Source of the DNA: Phoebastria nigripes
Lineage: Eukaryota > Chordata > Aves > Procellariiformes > Diomedeidae
Reading direction: 5' to 3'
NCBI GenBank assembly: GCA_035582835.1
Contig: JAYKAV010003066.1
Coordinates: forward strand, 1,732,122-1,796,121
Length of the DNA stretch: 64,000 nt
Part shown: one piece after another, positions 51,301 to 62,300 of the stretch
Layout: each line of letters starts with the position of its first letter
How positions within the stretch are numbered: position 1 is the first letter of the stretch
The notes under the pieces: generated by a model
Seen by the model: the letters and a program-made list of their open reading frames with translations, nothing else
What the model was told of the DNA's origin: nothing
Database searches by the model: none
Program-made: the position numbers and the translations under genes

Positions 51301-53712
51301 AAGCACCTGAAACCTACACAAACAGCTCATCCTCACCTGGGATCAGCAGTACAAAACTCAAAATAATCATGGGCAGGTAGAGGATGTAGCTGTTCCTCCA
51401 GTTGCTCCTTAGTTAGACAAGGAGGAAGCCGTCGAATAACTACCTGCATATATAAAAGAAAATGGAGATTTATCTTTGATCTAAACACTGTAGAAAGAGA
51501 CTAAACAAATCATATTACTCCTTTTTAAAAGCTCTTCCTTGAATTGGGAACTTCAGTTGGAGCACTAGCCTCCTGGTGGTTTACCTTCTTGGACTTGCCG
51601 ACAGATGGAACAATTTCCTTATCTCAGTTTCTGCTAACATTGTAAAATTGTAGGGTAACTGAAATATTCCAATGAAGAGCTTGAGAACCATTGCAATTTA
51701 ACCAATAACAAAAGATTTTAACAAACGACCAAAAAAAAANCATATTGACTACACAAAATTTTTACAGCATCTCTTTCTTGATGATGATTTAAACTAATTT
51801 TTAAGTCTTTTATTACAACAGTATCTTAGTGTATTAGGGTTATGTGCCCAGGTGCTGGCGGCAGGGGCTCCAGGGCAGCCTCTGTGAGGAGAGGCCGGGC
51901 CTGCCCCGTGCCAGCCACGGCCAGTTCCAGCCAGCTCCAGTGGACCCACCACAGGGCACAGCTCAGCCCCTCAGCCACAACGGCAGCACCTCTGGGAAAA
52001 GGCATTTAAGAAAGGGCAGAAAAGGCTGCACAGCAGCATGTGAGACAGAGGAGAAGGGAAAAAAGTGCGAGAAACAGCCTTGCAGACACCAAGGTGAAAG
52101 AAGAAGGAGGGGAGAAGGCGCTCCAGGTACGGGAGCAGAGATTTCCATGGAGGAGACCACAGTGAGGCAGGTTGTCCCCCTGCAGCCCATGGAGGACCAC
52201 AGTGGAGCCAATATCCACCCTGCAGCCCATGGGGGACCCCATGCCACAGCAGGTGGAGCTGCCCTGAAAGGAGCTGCAGCCCGTGGAGAGCCCACGCAGG
52301 AGCAGGTTTTCTGGCAGGACCTGCAGCCCATGAAGAAGACCCCTGCTGCAGCAGTTCATGAAGGACTGTACCCCATGGCAGGGACCCCCCACTGGAGCAG
52401 GGGAAGAGTGTGAGGAGGAGGGAGCAGCAGAGAGGAGCTGTTATGTCCTGTCCGCAACCCCCATTCCCCACCCTCCTGCACCGCTTGGGGGCAGGGGAGG
52501 TGGAGCCTGGGAAGGAAGCGGGGAGGGTGGGAAGGTGTTTTAGTTTTAATCTTTGTTTCTCACCATTCTACTCTAATTTTTTTAATTAGCAATAAAGTAA
52601 ATTAATTTTCTCCAAGTTGTGTCTGTTTGGCCTGTGATGGCAATTTGTAAGTAATCTCCCTGTCTTTATCTCGACCAACAAGTTTTTTATCTTATTTTCT
52701 CCCCCTGTCCTGCTAAGGGAGGAGCGAGAGAGCAGCTGGCTGGGGGTCTGGCAGCCACCCAAAGTCAACCCACCACACTCAGGTAAACCGGCCAATAATA
52801 ACGGCTGGGAAACCATATGGAAACCTTTGGGACAGAACGATGCCAGCACACAAAACAGTAAAACAGCCATCAAGCTTCAGACAATCTATTTCCCTTTCTT
52901 GCCAATATCTGAATTTAACTTGACTTAACTTTAAGTTATAGTGATTTTCAGTGCTTCAGTTTTCCAATTTAGAAAATGGGCATAAATCAAATCTCACAGT
53001 ACTCTACGTACGTATTCTTTGAAAAGTGCTCGAATAAAGTCAGGGAGGGAGAAGTGCTCTTGTCCTTCCAAGAGCTGCTTTGCCACAGCAATAGCCAATC
53101 TTGATTTCTGAAGAATGAAAGGTGAAAAGGCACGCAAATTTGCAGCGCTGCTGCCGGCGATCTCAAAATACTTAAGTGAATAAACACCCTCATTCTGCAG
53201 ACGAAGAAACATCCGTTTGAACACCAGAGCCTCCTGACATTAGACTCGGTCTGTTGAACAGGGCCTACCTGCGCCATGCTCCTCACGCCAAACTTCCTCT
53301 GATCCTTAGACATCTCCCACCAGAGACGCTCCTCACCGCGCCCCCCTGCCCCGGCCCTCCCATGCGCCTCCCCTCTCCGCCGCGCCCCCCTCACCGCCCC
53401 AGGGGCGAGCCCCGCTGCCGTCCCCCCGCCCCACGCGTGCCCCTCCCGCCCCTCCCACCCGGAGCTGCGCTCGCGCCCCCTCACTTTGCTCAGAGCCGTT
53501 TTTTTCTCCTCTCGCTGTTTACCCGGCGCCGGGTGAAGCAGCGGCGGCGGCGGCGGCAGCGGGGAGGACGGGGAAGGTGGCGGCGGCGGCGGGTTTGGCG
53601 GAGCGTCCGGGTCGCGGCGCGGCGACTCCCGCCGCAGCGGGATGTCCATGGGCCACTTCTCGCGGCCGCCGCCCCGCATCAGCCCCGACCCGGCCTCCCG
53701 CTCCGACCGCAT
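27151..53712 (-). CDS. UPF3A: UPF3A, nonsense-mediated decay regulator (complete, 10 coding exons)
   Basis: UPF3A is a nucleocytoplasmic mRNA-surveillance factor that binds UPF2 and, weakly, the exon-junction complex; it stimulates or tempers nonsense-mediated decay. Coding exons on the minus strand: 53712-53485, 51443-51337, 42894-42788, 40767-40669, 40573-40463, 36914-36859, 36767-36609, 34830-34670, 30598-30304, 27324-27151. Phases agree at all nine junctions and give 498 aa; the human protein is 476 aa. Residues 1-76 are Gly/Pro-rich. About 77-180 form the RRM-like UPF3 domain (VVIRRLPP, then [20 protein letters not shown]). About 219-343 are highly charged Arg/Lys/Glu helix. Residues 442-456 carry the exon-junction-complex motif ([10 protein letters not shown]). 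The start is chosen because MRSE matches the human N-terminus. UPF3B is the alternative; the [19 protein letters not shown] block, the C-terminal EEAE and CDC16 synteny favour UPF3A. Confidence 0.97.
27325..30303 (-). other. UPF3A intron 9
   Basis: GTTCTT donor, CTTCTAG acceptor. No recognisable repeat; a plus-strand 158-codon ORF at 29428-29904 has no family features. Confidence 0.7.
30304..30598 (-). CDS. UPF3A: UPF3A coding exon 9
   Basis: 295 nt encoding [20 protein letters not shown], then [32 protein letters not shown] and [15 protein letters not shown], in the order of the human protein. The acceptor is TACTCGTAG. The donor is AAG/GTTCTT, weak after the GT but required by the phase-0 join to exon 10. 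Confidence 0.94.
30599..34669 (-). other. UPF3A intron 8
   Basis: AT-rich intron holding the solo LTR at 33184-33813. Nothing else recognised. Confidence 0.75.
33184..33813 (+). mobile_element. Solo endogenous-retrovirus LTR with target-site duplication
   Basis: 630 bp, begins TGGTGCTGG and ends CCACGACA (TG...CA), flanked by ATAA at 33180-33183 and 33814-33817. It contains a T-rich ATT/GTT stretch and an ATTAAA near 33681. No internal viral genes are present, so it is a recombined solo LTR, inserted antisense to UPF3A. A 4-bp duplication is usual for gamma-like elements, but 4 bp can match by chance. Confidence 0.8.
34670..34830 (-). CDS. UPF3A: UPF3A coding exon 8
   Basis: 161 nt, starting [19 protein letters not shown] and ending [10 protein letters not shown]. 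The first ten residues are strongly conserved and the rest is a low-complexity linker. Phase 0 in, phase 2 out, strong donor GTAAGT. Confidence 0.94.
34831..36608 (-). other. UPF3A intron 7
   Basis: AT-rich, no repeat or gene recognised. Confidence 0.7.
36609..36767 (-). CDS. UPF3A: UPF3A coding exon 7
   Basis: 159 nt, phase 0 on both sides, encoding 53 residues made almost only of Arg, Lys and Glu (from [14 protein letters not shown] to SEKEIRIK). Likely a long single helix; the composition is typical of the family's middle region. Confidence 0.95.
36859..36914 (-). CDS. UPF3A: UPF3A coding exon 6
   Basis: A 56-nt exon encoding [19 protein letters not shown], essentially the human sequence. 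Phase 1 in, phase 0 out, with a strong GTACGT donor. It sits 91 bp from exon 7. Confidence 0.95.
36915..40462 (-). other. UPF3A intron 5
   Basis: Holds a CR1 copy (39495-39790). A CT-rich patch lies near 38.15-38.3 kb. No nested gene seen. Confidence 0.7.
39495..39790 (+). mobile_element. CR1 LINE 3' fragment
   Basis: GGGGAGGTTTAGATTGGATA, then TTTCTTCACTAAAAGGGTTG, and the terminus CCAACCTAAATGATTCTATG with several ATTCTATG units. 5'-truncated, antisense to UPF3A. Confidence 0.93.
40463..40573 (-). CDS. UPF3A: UPF3A coding exon 5
   Basis: Encodes [18 protein letters not shown] through [11 protein letters not shown], the helical end of the UPF3 domain. 111 nt, phase 1 on both sides. Only a 95-bp intron separates it from exon 4. 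Confidence 0.95.
40669..40767 (-). CDS. UPF3A: UPF3A coding exon 4 (probably skippable)
   Basis: Encodes [15 protein letters not shown] followed by a Lys-rich stretch and AGSIED. It is exactly 99 nt with phase 1 on both sides, so skipping keeps frame. The matching human exon is known to be skipped in the short UPF3A isoform, which loses UPF2 binding. Donor G/GTAAAC; acceptor TTTTAAG. Confidence 0.95.
40768..42787 (-). other. UPF3A intron 3
   Basis: No feature recognised; starts with the weak donor GTTGGA. Confidence 0.7.
42788..42894 (-). CDS. UPF3A: UPF3A coding exon 3
   Basis: Encodes [15 protein letters not shown] and [14 protein letters not shown], the RNP-1-like half of the UPF3 domain. 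107 nt, phase 2 in and phase 1 out. The donor reads AAAG/GTTGGA, a poor match to consensus after the GT. Confidence 0.96.
42895..51336 (-). other. UPF3A intron 2 (8.4 kb, the longest)
   Basis: AT-rich. A poly(A) run at about 44705-44723 and a TA-rich microsatellite near 46940-46975 are seen; no exon, RNA gene or clear transposon. Confidence 0.7.
51337..51443 (-). CDS. UPF3A: UPF3A coding exon 2
   Basis: Encodes residues 77-112, starting [19 protein letters not shown], the first strand and helix of the RRM-like UPF2-binding domain. The acceptor TATGCAG and donor GTGAGG are canonical; 107 nt, phase 0 in and phase 2 out. Confidence 0.96.
51842..52777 (+). mobile_element. LTR-like endogenous-retrovirus element
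   Basis: GC-rich 5' part with imperfect repeats of CTGCAGCCCATGG, then AGCAATAAAGTAAATTAATT (AATAAA at 52591-52596), and the end CAACCCACCACA, the layout of an avian ERV LTR. No target-site duplication is clear, so the left end (51842) is approximate and may be truncated. It sits antisense in UPF3A intron 1. The 189-codon ORF at 51844-52413 is repeat-derived. Confidence 0.7.
53485..53712 (-). CDS. UPF3A: UPF3A coding exon 1
   Basis: Encodes residues 1-76, from MRSEREAG to EEKKTALSK. It contains two proline runs (about residues 41-46 and 53-57) that are richer than I recall for the human protein. It ends in phase 0 at AGC AAA followed by a GTGAGG donor. The reading frame stays open upstream of the ATG, but homology supports this Met. 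The exon lies inside the promoter CpG island. Confidence 0.93.
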
Positions 53713-53747
53713 GGAGCCACCGCCGCCACCCGCAGCGAGGCGGAAAC

Positions 53748-53788
53748 CTCGCGAGAACTGGCCGCTGGTATGGCGGAATCTCGCGAGA
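53748..53788. promoter_or_regulatory. Paired TCTCGCGAGA-type promoter elements
   Basis: A perfect TCTCGCGAGA palindrome at 53779-53788 and a 9-base partial copy (CTCGCGAGA) at 53748-53756, 31 bp apart, 67 and 36 bp upstream of the ATG. This motif is known as an activator in many TATA-less, often bidirectional human promoters. Confidence 0.7.
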
Positions 53789-54029
53789 GTTCGCGGGGGG
53801 GGGCGGGGGGGGACGAGGGGGACTCTCCCGCCCCATCCCGTCAGCGGTCGAGGCTGTGGGGAGGCGTTGCTACCGCCAACCGCATCCCCCTCGCCATCCC
53901 CCCTGATGGCGCTGAGACAGTGTCGGGAACCCCAGAGGGCCCCCGCTGTGCTGGAGGGCAGGGTAGGACAGAGAAATTTGTCCACTGCCCTCCTCTGGTG
54001 GCCCNGACCTAGAGCCACGGATGCCTGGT

Positions 54030-57000
54030 AGTCCTGGCTGTGGCGGCCTGGCTCAGGCCTCCCTCTGCCACAGGCTTGCTTCTGCCTCGATGGTCACAGC
54101 CACCTCGGGGATGTGTCACCCAGAGTCTCAGGATGCAGGGCCTGAAAGTTAGCCAGGTCCTGGGGAGAAAACACGGTGGGAAAAGGGAAAAGAGGCCATT
54201 ACTTGTTACTTGCATGTGCCTGCGGGGAATATCTTGTCAACCTAGAAGAGCAGTGCCTGCACCCAGAGAGTGCACCACCAGCCTCAGCCTCCCAGGCCAT
54301 GCAGCAGGCTTGAGAGTTTTTCTGGCTGATGTCTCCCTGCCTTTCTGACTGGCTCCCCAAATTTCAGCTGCTGTGTCTGTTCCTACAGAGCCTCACATTC
54401 TGTGGTCTTCTGCATTAACCCCAATAGCTTTTGTCAAATATTGATAGATGCTTGCCGTCTGATTTGTCTTAACGAATAAGAGAAACGTATCAAATAAGGA
54501 CGTACGAATGGTTGTAGAGTCAGACATTGCCGCAGTCCAGTCTCTGGCAGTGGCAAGTCCCTGGGGAGGTCACCAATAATGAGCAGAATAAGGACAAGAA
54601 TGTGGGAAATATATAGCAATATAGCTTCAGAATAATCTCTCACCTGCAAGGTGTCCCTGAATTAAGATCCCCCAGGGGAAACTGGTCTTCCAGGTGGCTG
54701 GTCTGGAAATAAGTACTGACCCATCAATGAGATCAAGGCTTATTCAGTCCTAGATTGCAATCCACAAATTTTGCAGCGTCTAGATCCAAAAAGTTTCTTG
54801 AAATTCCTGGGTGAGTTGCGATGTCTTGGACTACTTCTCCTATGCTTGGTGACAGAGGCATAGCAAAGTAAGTAAGGGCACATGTCATGGGTGTACCAAT
54901 GGACTCCTCTGGAGCTACTGAAACTAGACAGAATGAGCACAAATGCTTGCGATTTAAGCAGAATACACAGGGTCATTGCAACTTCAGATGCTGCTGCATT
55001 GTTGGTCCTCAAACAGCTGTCCACAACATGAAGGAAATACATGATTTGATGCGGAATAATAAAAGCAGGTGGCATTGGCCGAGGAAACTCTGAAATGTGT
55101 TACTCCTCTTCAAATCTTTTAGGCAATAGTACCTGGGAAGAAACTGTTGGAGCCATTTGCAGCAGAAATATCTTGTGGGTTTTCAAACCTATTCTGAAAA
55201 CCTTTAAGGCAACAGCCAGGTCACCCCACTCTGGGACAAGACTGATCCTTGCAAGAGATCAGGTTATGTGACAGAGTGAGGATGCCTCTTTTGGGGACAT
55301 GTGGATAAGCTACTCAACCTGATGAAGTCCTGGACCCTTGTACCTAGTGGCCAAAGCCAACTGAGGCAATGACTTGAAGCAAAAGTCAAAAACCTGTGGT
55401 CAAGTCAGACAAAAATTAATAACCAAAGACCTCATGAGGACAAGGACAATACTCAATTTAACCAGAGCCAGGGTGAAAATCAGGATGTCAGAATAACCCA
55501 GAAAGGCACCAAGCACTATCTAGGAAGCAGAGTCCAGGCAAGAGCAGGGCTGGAGCAGGACAAGTGCTGGGAAGTGCAGAAGACTAGGGCACAGCAGGAG
55601 CTGCTGGTGCAAAGACAAGGATTTGGACAGAACAAGAAGAGATCAAAAGATTGAACAGAAGAGAAAGGAGGAGAGAGAAACTTTCCCTAAAGTCTTGTCT
55701 GAGAGACGTACATCACCAACCAGCTCGCAAGCTCTAACCTAATTGTAGCTGCCTAAAGGGCTGGGAGCCAAGTCATATCAAGAATTCCTCTGACGTCCAG
55801 GAAAAGTCATTCACAATCTAGGACACTTTGCATACGTTTCTTTCTAGGTAACTTTTAATGCCAATAAATGAAGGCCAGCAACAGCCAGCCAAAAAACCTC
55901 CAGCAGATACCTGCCAAGGCACAGTGTCACGATATGCTGCCTTTATAGCAACGCCCGTTCTTGCTATTCCATCTGTTTCTTCCCACTTTGCCCCACTGAT
56001 GACACTAACATAGCAGTGGTTTGCTGTCTTTGAACCTGAGAACTGATCAGTTGGAGAAAAGATTTTTAAATGCTGGACCAGTTCGCTGATTTGATTCACA
56101 ACATAACCACAAACATTGGTATTACCACAACTGAGGAAGTAGCACAGGGGTAAGTAGATTTCTACGGGCAGGGCAGGAATACTATAAACCAGTATTGTCA
56201 TCAGAGCTGACATACCATCAGATCATAACTGGAGAGTGCAGGAAGAAATACTAACTTTTACCAATCTTTTAAACTATTTCATCAATGAAAATAGTAGTAA
56301 CATAGAAAAAAGGAAACAACCCGAGTCTTATATCCATGCCTGACATTAGACAAAAGGTCTGATTTTGCCAACTTCCACGTAGAAATTGCCACGATGTCTT
56401 ACTAGAAAACTAGATTTACCTATGCTGGATTAAAAAAAATAGATAACATTATAGAGAAAAAGGAGTTCAGCTCTTTGAAAATCTGTTGGTAATAGCCTTG
56501 TGGCTGCTATGTGTGCAGCAACAAGCCTTTGCTGTCACTTTATCCATGAGATGGTCTTCTTGTTTACAATCATTCAGGATACATAAGCACAGATGTAAAA
56601 ATAACTACCAAAAGATCCTTTGAAGGATGAGACTTGCCTAACAACAGTAGCTGTTGAGACACACTGCTTATATAGTCTTAACTGGCCAGAGTCTTCTAGT
56701 GTGCCCAGGAAAAATCTCCAGTTTACCTCAAACATAAGTCACCTGAACCACACACAAACTACCAGATACCAAAAGAAAAGAAAACCCTCTGTATGAACTT
56801 TTTAGCCAGTCACAGAGGGAGAGACCCAGCGCTGGCCAGGAGGTGCATATGCTTCCGGAATGATTCATTTTTCCCACACTCTGCTTGGATNAAGACTTTT
56901 CCACTTAAGACTCATGGCTCATCCCATGTTTTTCAGGAGAATGTGCAACTTTGGGGGAATTGCTTTCGAACTAGGAAGTAAAACATTTCCGTTCACCTTG

Positions 57001-58840
57001 TTTTCTAATGTCTAAGAATATGTGGAATTGGTATTGAATTCTGCACTGGACACATACTCCAATCCATATGTTCTAATAGATGGAATGGTAACTTGGGCAT
57101 CTGTAATTCCCTCTGTGGCACCACAGAACAATTCCCGCTGTCACTGGGACAGAACCAGAGTTCTCTACAATACTGTGTTGATATTCATAGAAAAACAAGG
57201 GGATCTCCTGGACCCAACCAGATTTCAACAGTGAGTGTGTGTGCAATTGCTGTTAAAACACACACTCCTCCCCTAGCTTTTCCTCACTCAATACCCTTGA
57301 ATTTTAAAGTGCAGGTGTGTCTAGAACTTGAATTCATGTTCAGTAATGCACAGACGTAGAAAACAGCCAATACCCTGAATTCAAACTATGTATGGGGGCT
57401 GTGTTGATGCAATGAAGCTTCCCTGATCCAGATGGGGATTCACGAGAGTGCTATCAGGAAAAGAGCCAAAGAATGAAGACATAATCAGTCACAGCAAAAA
57501 AGTCTGTTGAGCAGTGCAGCAGGCAAATAAGGTGGCAAAACACAGGAAAAAGGAAAATTAGCATTTTGATGCACTAGCAGGTATCTTAGATTGGCTAATG
57601 AGAATGCTCAGATAAATGAAGGCCTTCCCATCTATCAATTTCTTCCAAGTAGTGGTCTCTACTAAGTGTATAGTCCTAGGATTCAGAACCTGGCCACTGA
57701 GAACTCAATGAGCCATGAGACAGATGTAGTGGGATGAGAAAGAGTAGTTTATATTTTCCAGTTTATGCAAAACTCTATACAAAATTTAAAAAAAAAACAA
57801 AACAAAAAAACCCAAAACACTCAAAAGTTTACAGTATCAGCCCATCCTTTGATATCCATTTGTCAGCAAAATTAAAAGTAAACATTGTAAAAATTGCTAG
57901 TTCTTCAGTTTTGAAGTACTTCACACTAAAGTCTGGACTGCTAAACTTCAGGGAATCTATTCTAAANGTTCAGTGCCAAAACTTAGCTGGAAGTCACAGA
58001 AGAAAATATTATGACAGGTTGTAGCCATTAAGTTTTTAATTTTAAGCCCCACACAGTGACATATGTGGAAAAGGCAGGAAGAGAAGGGAAGGGAAGAAAT
58101 TACACAAAATACGTTCAACATTCATGCTAAGAAGGCAAACAGACCTGTCCTGTTTAGTGGATGGACAAATCACTGCTTCTGTTTCAGAGGCATACGCTTT
58201 ACTTCTTCATTTTTCAGTGAACCAATGACATTTAAAAATACCACAATTTAGAGACTTGTTAAAACTGTGTATGTGTATTATTCAGTTAATCCTTTGCATT
58301 GACAAAACAACTACGTGTAAAGAGAATGACTGGTCCCTACAGTAGTACGCTGTGGCTTACAACTTTATTGTAACGCTAATTGCAGGTAAAACTCATTTAT
58401 CTTAATGTTTACGCCACTCAAGTTTGTTGTCTAGTCAGCTTACCAAAACCAGTTCTTAAATGATCTTTCAGTAATACAATACAGAATAATGATAAAGAAC
58501 TGAAATTAATAACTAGGAGAAAGTATAACAAAGTAACATGCTTTGTCATCAATTTAATGTATGCCAAATTAGAGTCAAATGATGGAAAACCATTGAAAGT
58601 GCTCCTTAAAGGAATACATATTTATAAAGTAGTAAGTATAAAACTTCATGGATTTTTTTGGTCTATTTACTAAGAAAGCATTCCTCACAGACAGGATGAA
58701 AACTCAGAAGCCACAATAATACTATATTAGACTGGCTATTCAATTTAACAACATTGTTAATGGTTCCATGTTAAGTACTATTTTTAAACCTTTGCAGTCT
58801 TACTGATGGCAGACACATGGATCAGTAAACAGTTTTAAAA
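54030..58840. other. CDC16-UPF3A intergenic region
   Basis: About 5 kb between the UPF3A promoter and the CDC16 stop. No exon with family resemblance. Its right end holds the CDC16 3' UTR. The stretch 54.7-55.6 kb has a moderately repeat-like look but I cannot assign it. Confidence 0.5.
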
Positions 58841-58851
58841 AAAAAAGTGAA

Positions 58852-58857
58852 TTTATT
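58852..58857 (-). terminator. Candidate polyadenylation signal of CDC16
   Basis: AATAAA on the minus strand, about 220 nt beyond the CDC16 stop. A second candidate lies at 58364-58369. Which is used cannot be decided here. Confidence 0.35.
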
Positions 58858-59076
58858 TTTTACTTCATCATGTATGATTAATTTTGTAGAAATAGTCCAT
58901 CATGTATACTTTTTAATCATCCTTAAGGCAAGCATTATTTCTCTGGTGTTAAGTACAGAGTAGTAGTTTGAATTCATATAAAAATAGCAAATTCTTGAAA
59001 GTATAACACCATAACAAAAATGCTAAAACAAACATATTACACTTAGACAAAATGAGCTCTCTACCAGCATTTATGG

Positions 59077-59342
59077 TCACGTACTATGGTCTGACATTGA
59101 TGTTTCTAACATCATATCGCTTTCATTCATTTCAATCTCAAATGTTTCTTCCAAAGGGCGACTGGTATCCGTACTTTTCCTTTGATGTGACGACTCTAAT
59201 GTTACTATGCCACTTTCATCCAGAGTTTGTCTTTCTATGTCGAATTCTCTGAAATCCCAGGGAGGTGAAATGATGTTCTTTAATGTCTTCATTGTGTGTA
59301 CATCAAAGTCATAACATCTTAATTTGTCTTTGATTTCTGTTC
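59077..59342 (-). CDS. CDC16: CDC16 terminal coding exon
   Basis: 266 nt. It encodes TEIKDKLRCYDFDVHTMKTL, ISPPWDFREF and the acidic C-terminal tail, which in the family is a region of phosphorylation. Acceptor TTTCCTAG, phase 1 in. Stop TGA. Confidence 0.96.
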
Positions 59343-62300
59343 CTAGGAAAACAGTCAAACCATTAGTTTATTTCAAGTGAACACTCCCAAAAATGTATCT
59401 CAGAGAAACTATCATTGAGAAACTACAATTCTCTGCTTTCAGACTGACAGGGAGCTGTCGCTGCTTAATGACTGAAGTTGAATAGTTGTTCTGAAAAAAA
59501 ATACAGCAGCCTCCTTTTTGAAAAAAGCACAATATAAGAAGTACAACTCAGATTCAAAAGTCTGTTATTAGAAGTAATTGCCAATTCCCTTCCCAATTCA
59601 CTAAGCGGCTTTTTTTGTTGTTTAAGTTACACACAGCATGGTTTGCATTAATGCATATCACACAGCTGCATGGTTCTTCCAGATGTGTTAACTGACTACA
59701 TATGGAGCAAGACAATATTGAGAAGAAACATCTGCTTCAATCGTGTGAAAAATCTGCAGGAAAAGCAATAGAGCACACAGATGGCTTTTACTGGCTTCAG
59801 CCTTATTAGCATGCTTGACGGGACATCAACTGTGTTCATTACAGATAAATCAGTAAGTTCAATGAAGCAGAAACACGTCCCTATAAAGTTTTTTTTGGGG
59901 GGGGGCAGAAAGCTTTCATAGAATAGTTTGAACTGTGGCAATATAACGTATTACCGTTATGAAGCACTTTTTTTTTTTGTACCATATGTAAAGCTCTATT
60001 TTTGGAGGCAGAAGGATTTATCCTGTCTCCCCAGAGCAGAGTTTTGACATGGTGAAAAATGCCTTGCCCCTATCTCTCTACAGCAGCATTAGCTGAGATC
60101 AAGTCCTCTGATTTTCTAACTCCATATTTCTATTTTATTTTTTCCCCATTCCCTTTGGTTTCTAAGCTGCTACAAATAAATATTTTCTATAAAAGAAACC
60201 ATCACCACCTCCAATGGCAAAGTGTTTCCTTTCTTTATACTAGTAGGTATTTACTGTCATGATGCTTACAAAAAACAGTGGTCATCTGCAATTGCGGATA
60301 AGTTCTGACTCATTTAGCCATTAAAAAAAAAAAAAACCAACAACAAAAAACCAAAACAAAAACATACTCTACTTTTGTAAGTTAACTAGGTAATGGTAGA
60401 CAGTCTTTCCTGATGTAAGAATAAACCTTGCAAAGGACTCAATGACTGTAAGAGTCACGTAAGCGAAAGACTTACCAATGTAGGCTTCAGAATCACCAAT
60501 ATACATTTCTATGCAATGTCCAAGCATCGTGACTGAAAATGTGTCATCCCTCCTTAGACCAAGGGCCTATTAAAAAAACAAAAACAAAAAAAGTATTCAG
60601 TAGCAAATAAAACCATTTACATCTTAAGTCCACAATGGTTCTGAGTTTGTTGTTTTGTTGCTCGACAATGCTATCGGAGCATAGTCTTCACTGTAAAAGC
60701 AAAACATTGCAGAACCAAAATAATATTGCCATATGAACTGGCTGAAGTAGTAAGCAAGCAAAGCACAAAAACAAAACCAGAAAAGGGTATGTATACAGAC
60801 AGAGAACCATTCACAAATCATGAAGTATAACATACTACTAAAATAATGATTATAAAACCTGTGAGGAAGTTAATTTTGTATAGCTAAGCTACAATCTGTA
60901 ACAAAATAGATTGAGACATGCTTAAAGTAATTACAACTAAATGTATGTAATATAAGCTTTTACGTAAATAGAACTGCAGCTAAATTCAAACCAATCAACT
61001 TGAATGCTGAAAATTCAACTGTTACTCTATGAAAACGTGAAATCACCAAAACCGTCCTCAATAATAATATACAAGTATCATATAATAAAGATAAATCTGA
61101 GACAACAGAAAATAGCGTATCTTTAAATGTTGCACTTACTGTAAAACTTCTACTTCAAGGCATAGGTTGGAAGTATTTTAAATCATTTCAGCTGCATGAG
61201 AAGTTTATGTACATAAAATGTATACGACAATTATGAAATTCAGTCAATTTCTAACAAAGAAGGATTCAACTACTAAGTTTCATAAAGTGGCCATTTTTTT
61301 ACCAAATCAATAGAAAACTTAGGAAGAGTTTTAAAAAAATTTTAAGATTACAAGATAAACACTAATTTGGAGCCTGGATAAAATGCTGGTTCTCTGTTCT
61401 AAAACCAAACCAGAATGAAACAGTAAATAACACAATCTGTGACCAGCACTTTAACTTAAGGCAGTTACATACCGTATGAAAATAGTCGATTGCGCTTTCA
61501 AAATTGCCCATTAGACTATGTATGTAGCCAATGGCAGAGTAAGTAGAAGCATTTTGAGGAATTAGTACTAGAGCCTGGCGATGGTATTCCAGTGCCTCTT
61601 CATATTTCCTGTTAGGGTTAAATACAGAAGATCTATTAGTAAGCTTCAGGGTGAAAGGTGTTTTTATAGTATTGTATCAGTATTTTCCTTAGCTCAGTAG
61701 CATGCAATCCTGCAAGAACTTAAGGATTATTGCTTCATACTCTGAACATAATCAAATGCCCCATCCCTGGAAACATTCAAGGTCAGGTTGGACGGGGCTC
61801 TGAGCAACCTGATATAGTTGAAGATGTCCCTGCCCATGGCAGGGGGGTTGGACTAGATGACCTTTAGAGGTCCCTTCCAATCCAAACTATTCTATGATTC
61901 TATGAATGCACAAAAGACTCATGGATATTGACAATTTTCTTCCTCAACATAATTGAGAAATCATTGTTCCTCTTATGTAGCACAACAGCTGCCTACAGCT
62001 AGGCCCCATTTGGAGATGATCTTAGCAATTTGATATGGTAAATTGCTTTAGATGTTTAATGCTGTTCATTGCAACAGTAGCTTGCTTTCTGTAGCTTTCA
62101 TTTTCCTCCCCGCGGGAGCGAGGGTGCTATATGAGACTAAATCACTCATTGTTCAAAGTGAGAAAAGCTCTCTAGGCAGAAATTTCACAACTCTCAAGTG
62201 CTACATACACTGGTACTTCTGTCACTTCCATTTTGCTACCGTCTCTGTCAGAAAAGAAGATTTATGCATATCCGTAATTTCTTTCAAATACCAGCCACCC

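Larger units (their letters stand above)
53300..54020 (-). promoter_or_regulatory. UPF3A CpG-island promoter
   Basis: GC- and CpG-rich block around the UPF3A ATG, abruptly different from the AT-rich flanks. No TATA box is seen, as usual for housekeeping genes. It contains the TCTCGCGAGA elements listed separately and an ATGGCGG core (53770-53776) resembling a YY1 site. Confidence 0.85.

Noticed and set aside
51844..52413. 189-codon ORF in UPF3A intron 1
   Set aside because: Lies wholly in an LTR-like element with internal repeats; no viral protein motif seen.
52987..54018. 343-codon minus-strand ORF over UPF3A exon 1
   Set aside because: Only 53712-53485 is real coding sequence; the rest reads through the donor into intron 1 and upstream into 5' DNA.
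55818..56213. 131-codon minus-strand ORF between CDC16 and UPF3A
   Set aside because: Considered as an extra exon or retroelement remnant; no family match recognised and no supporting neighbours.
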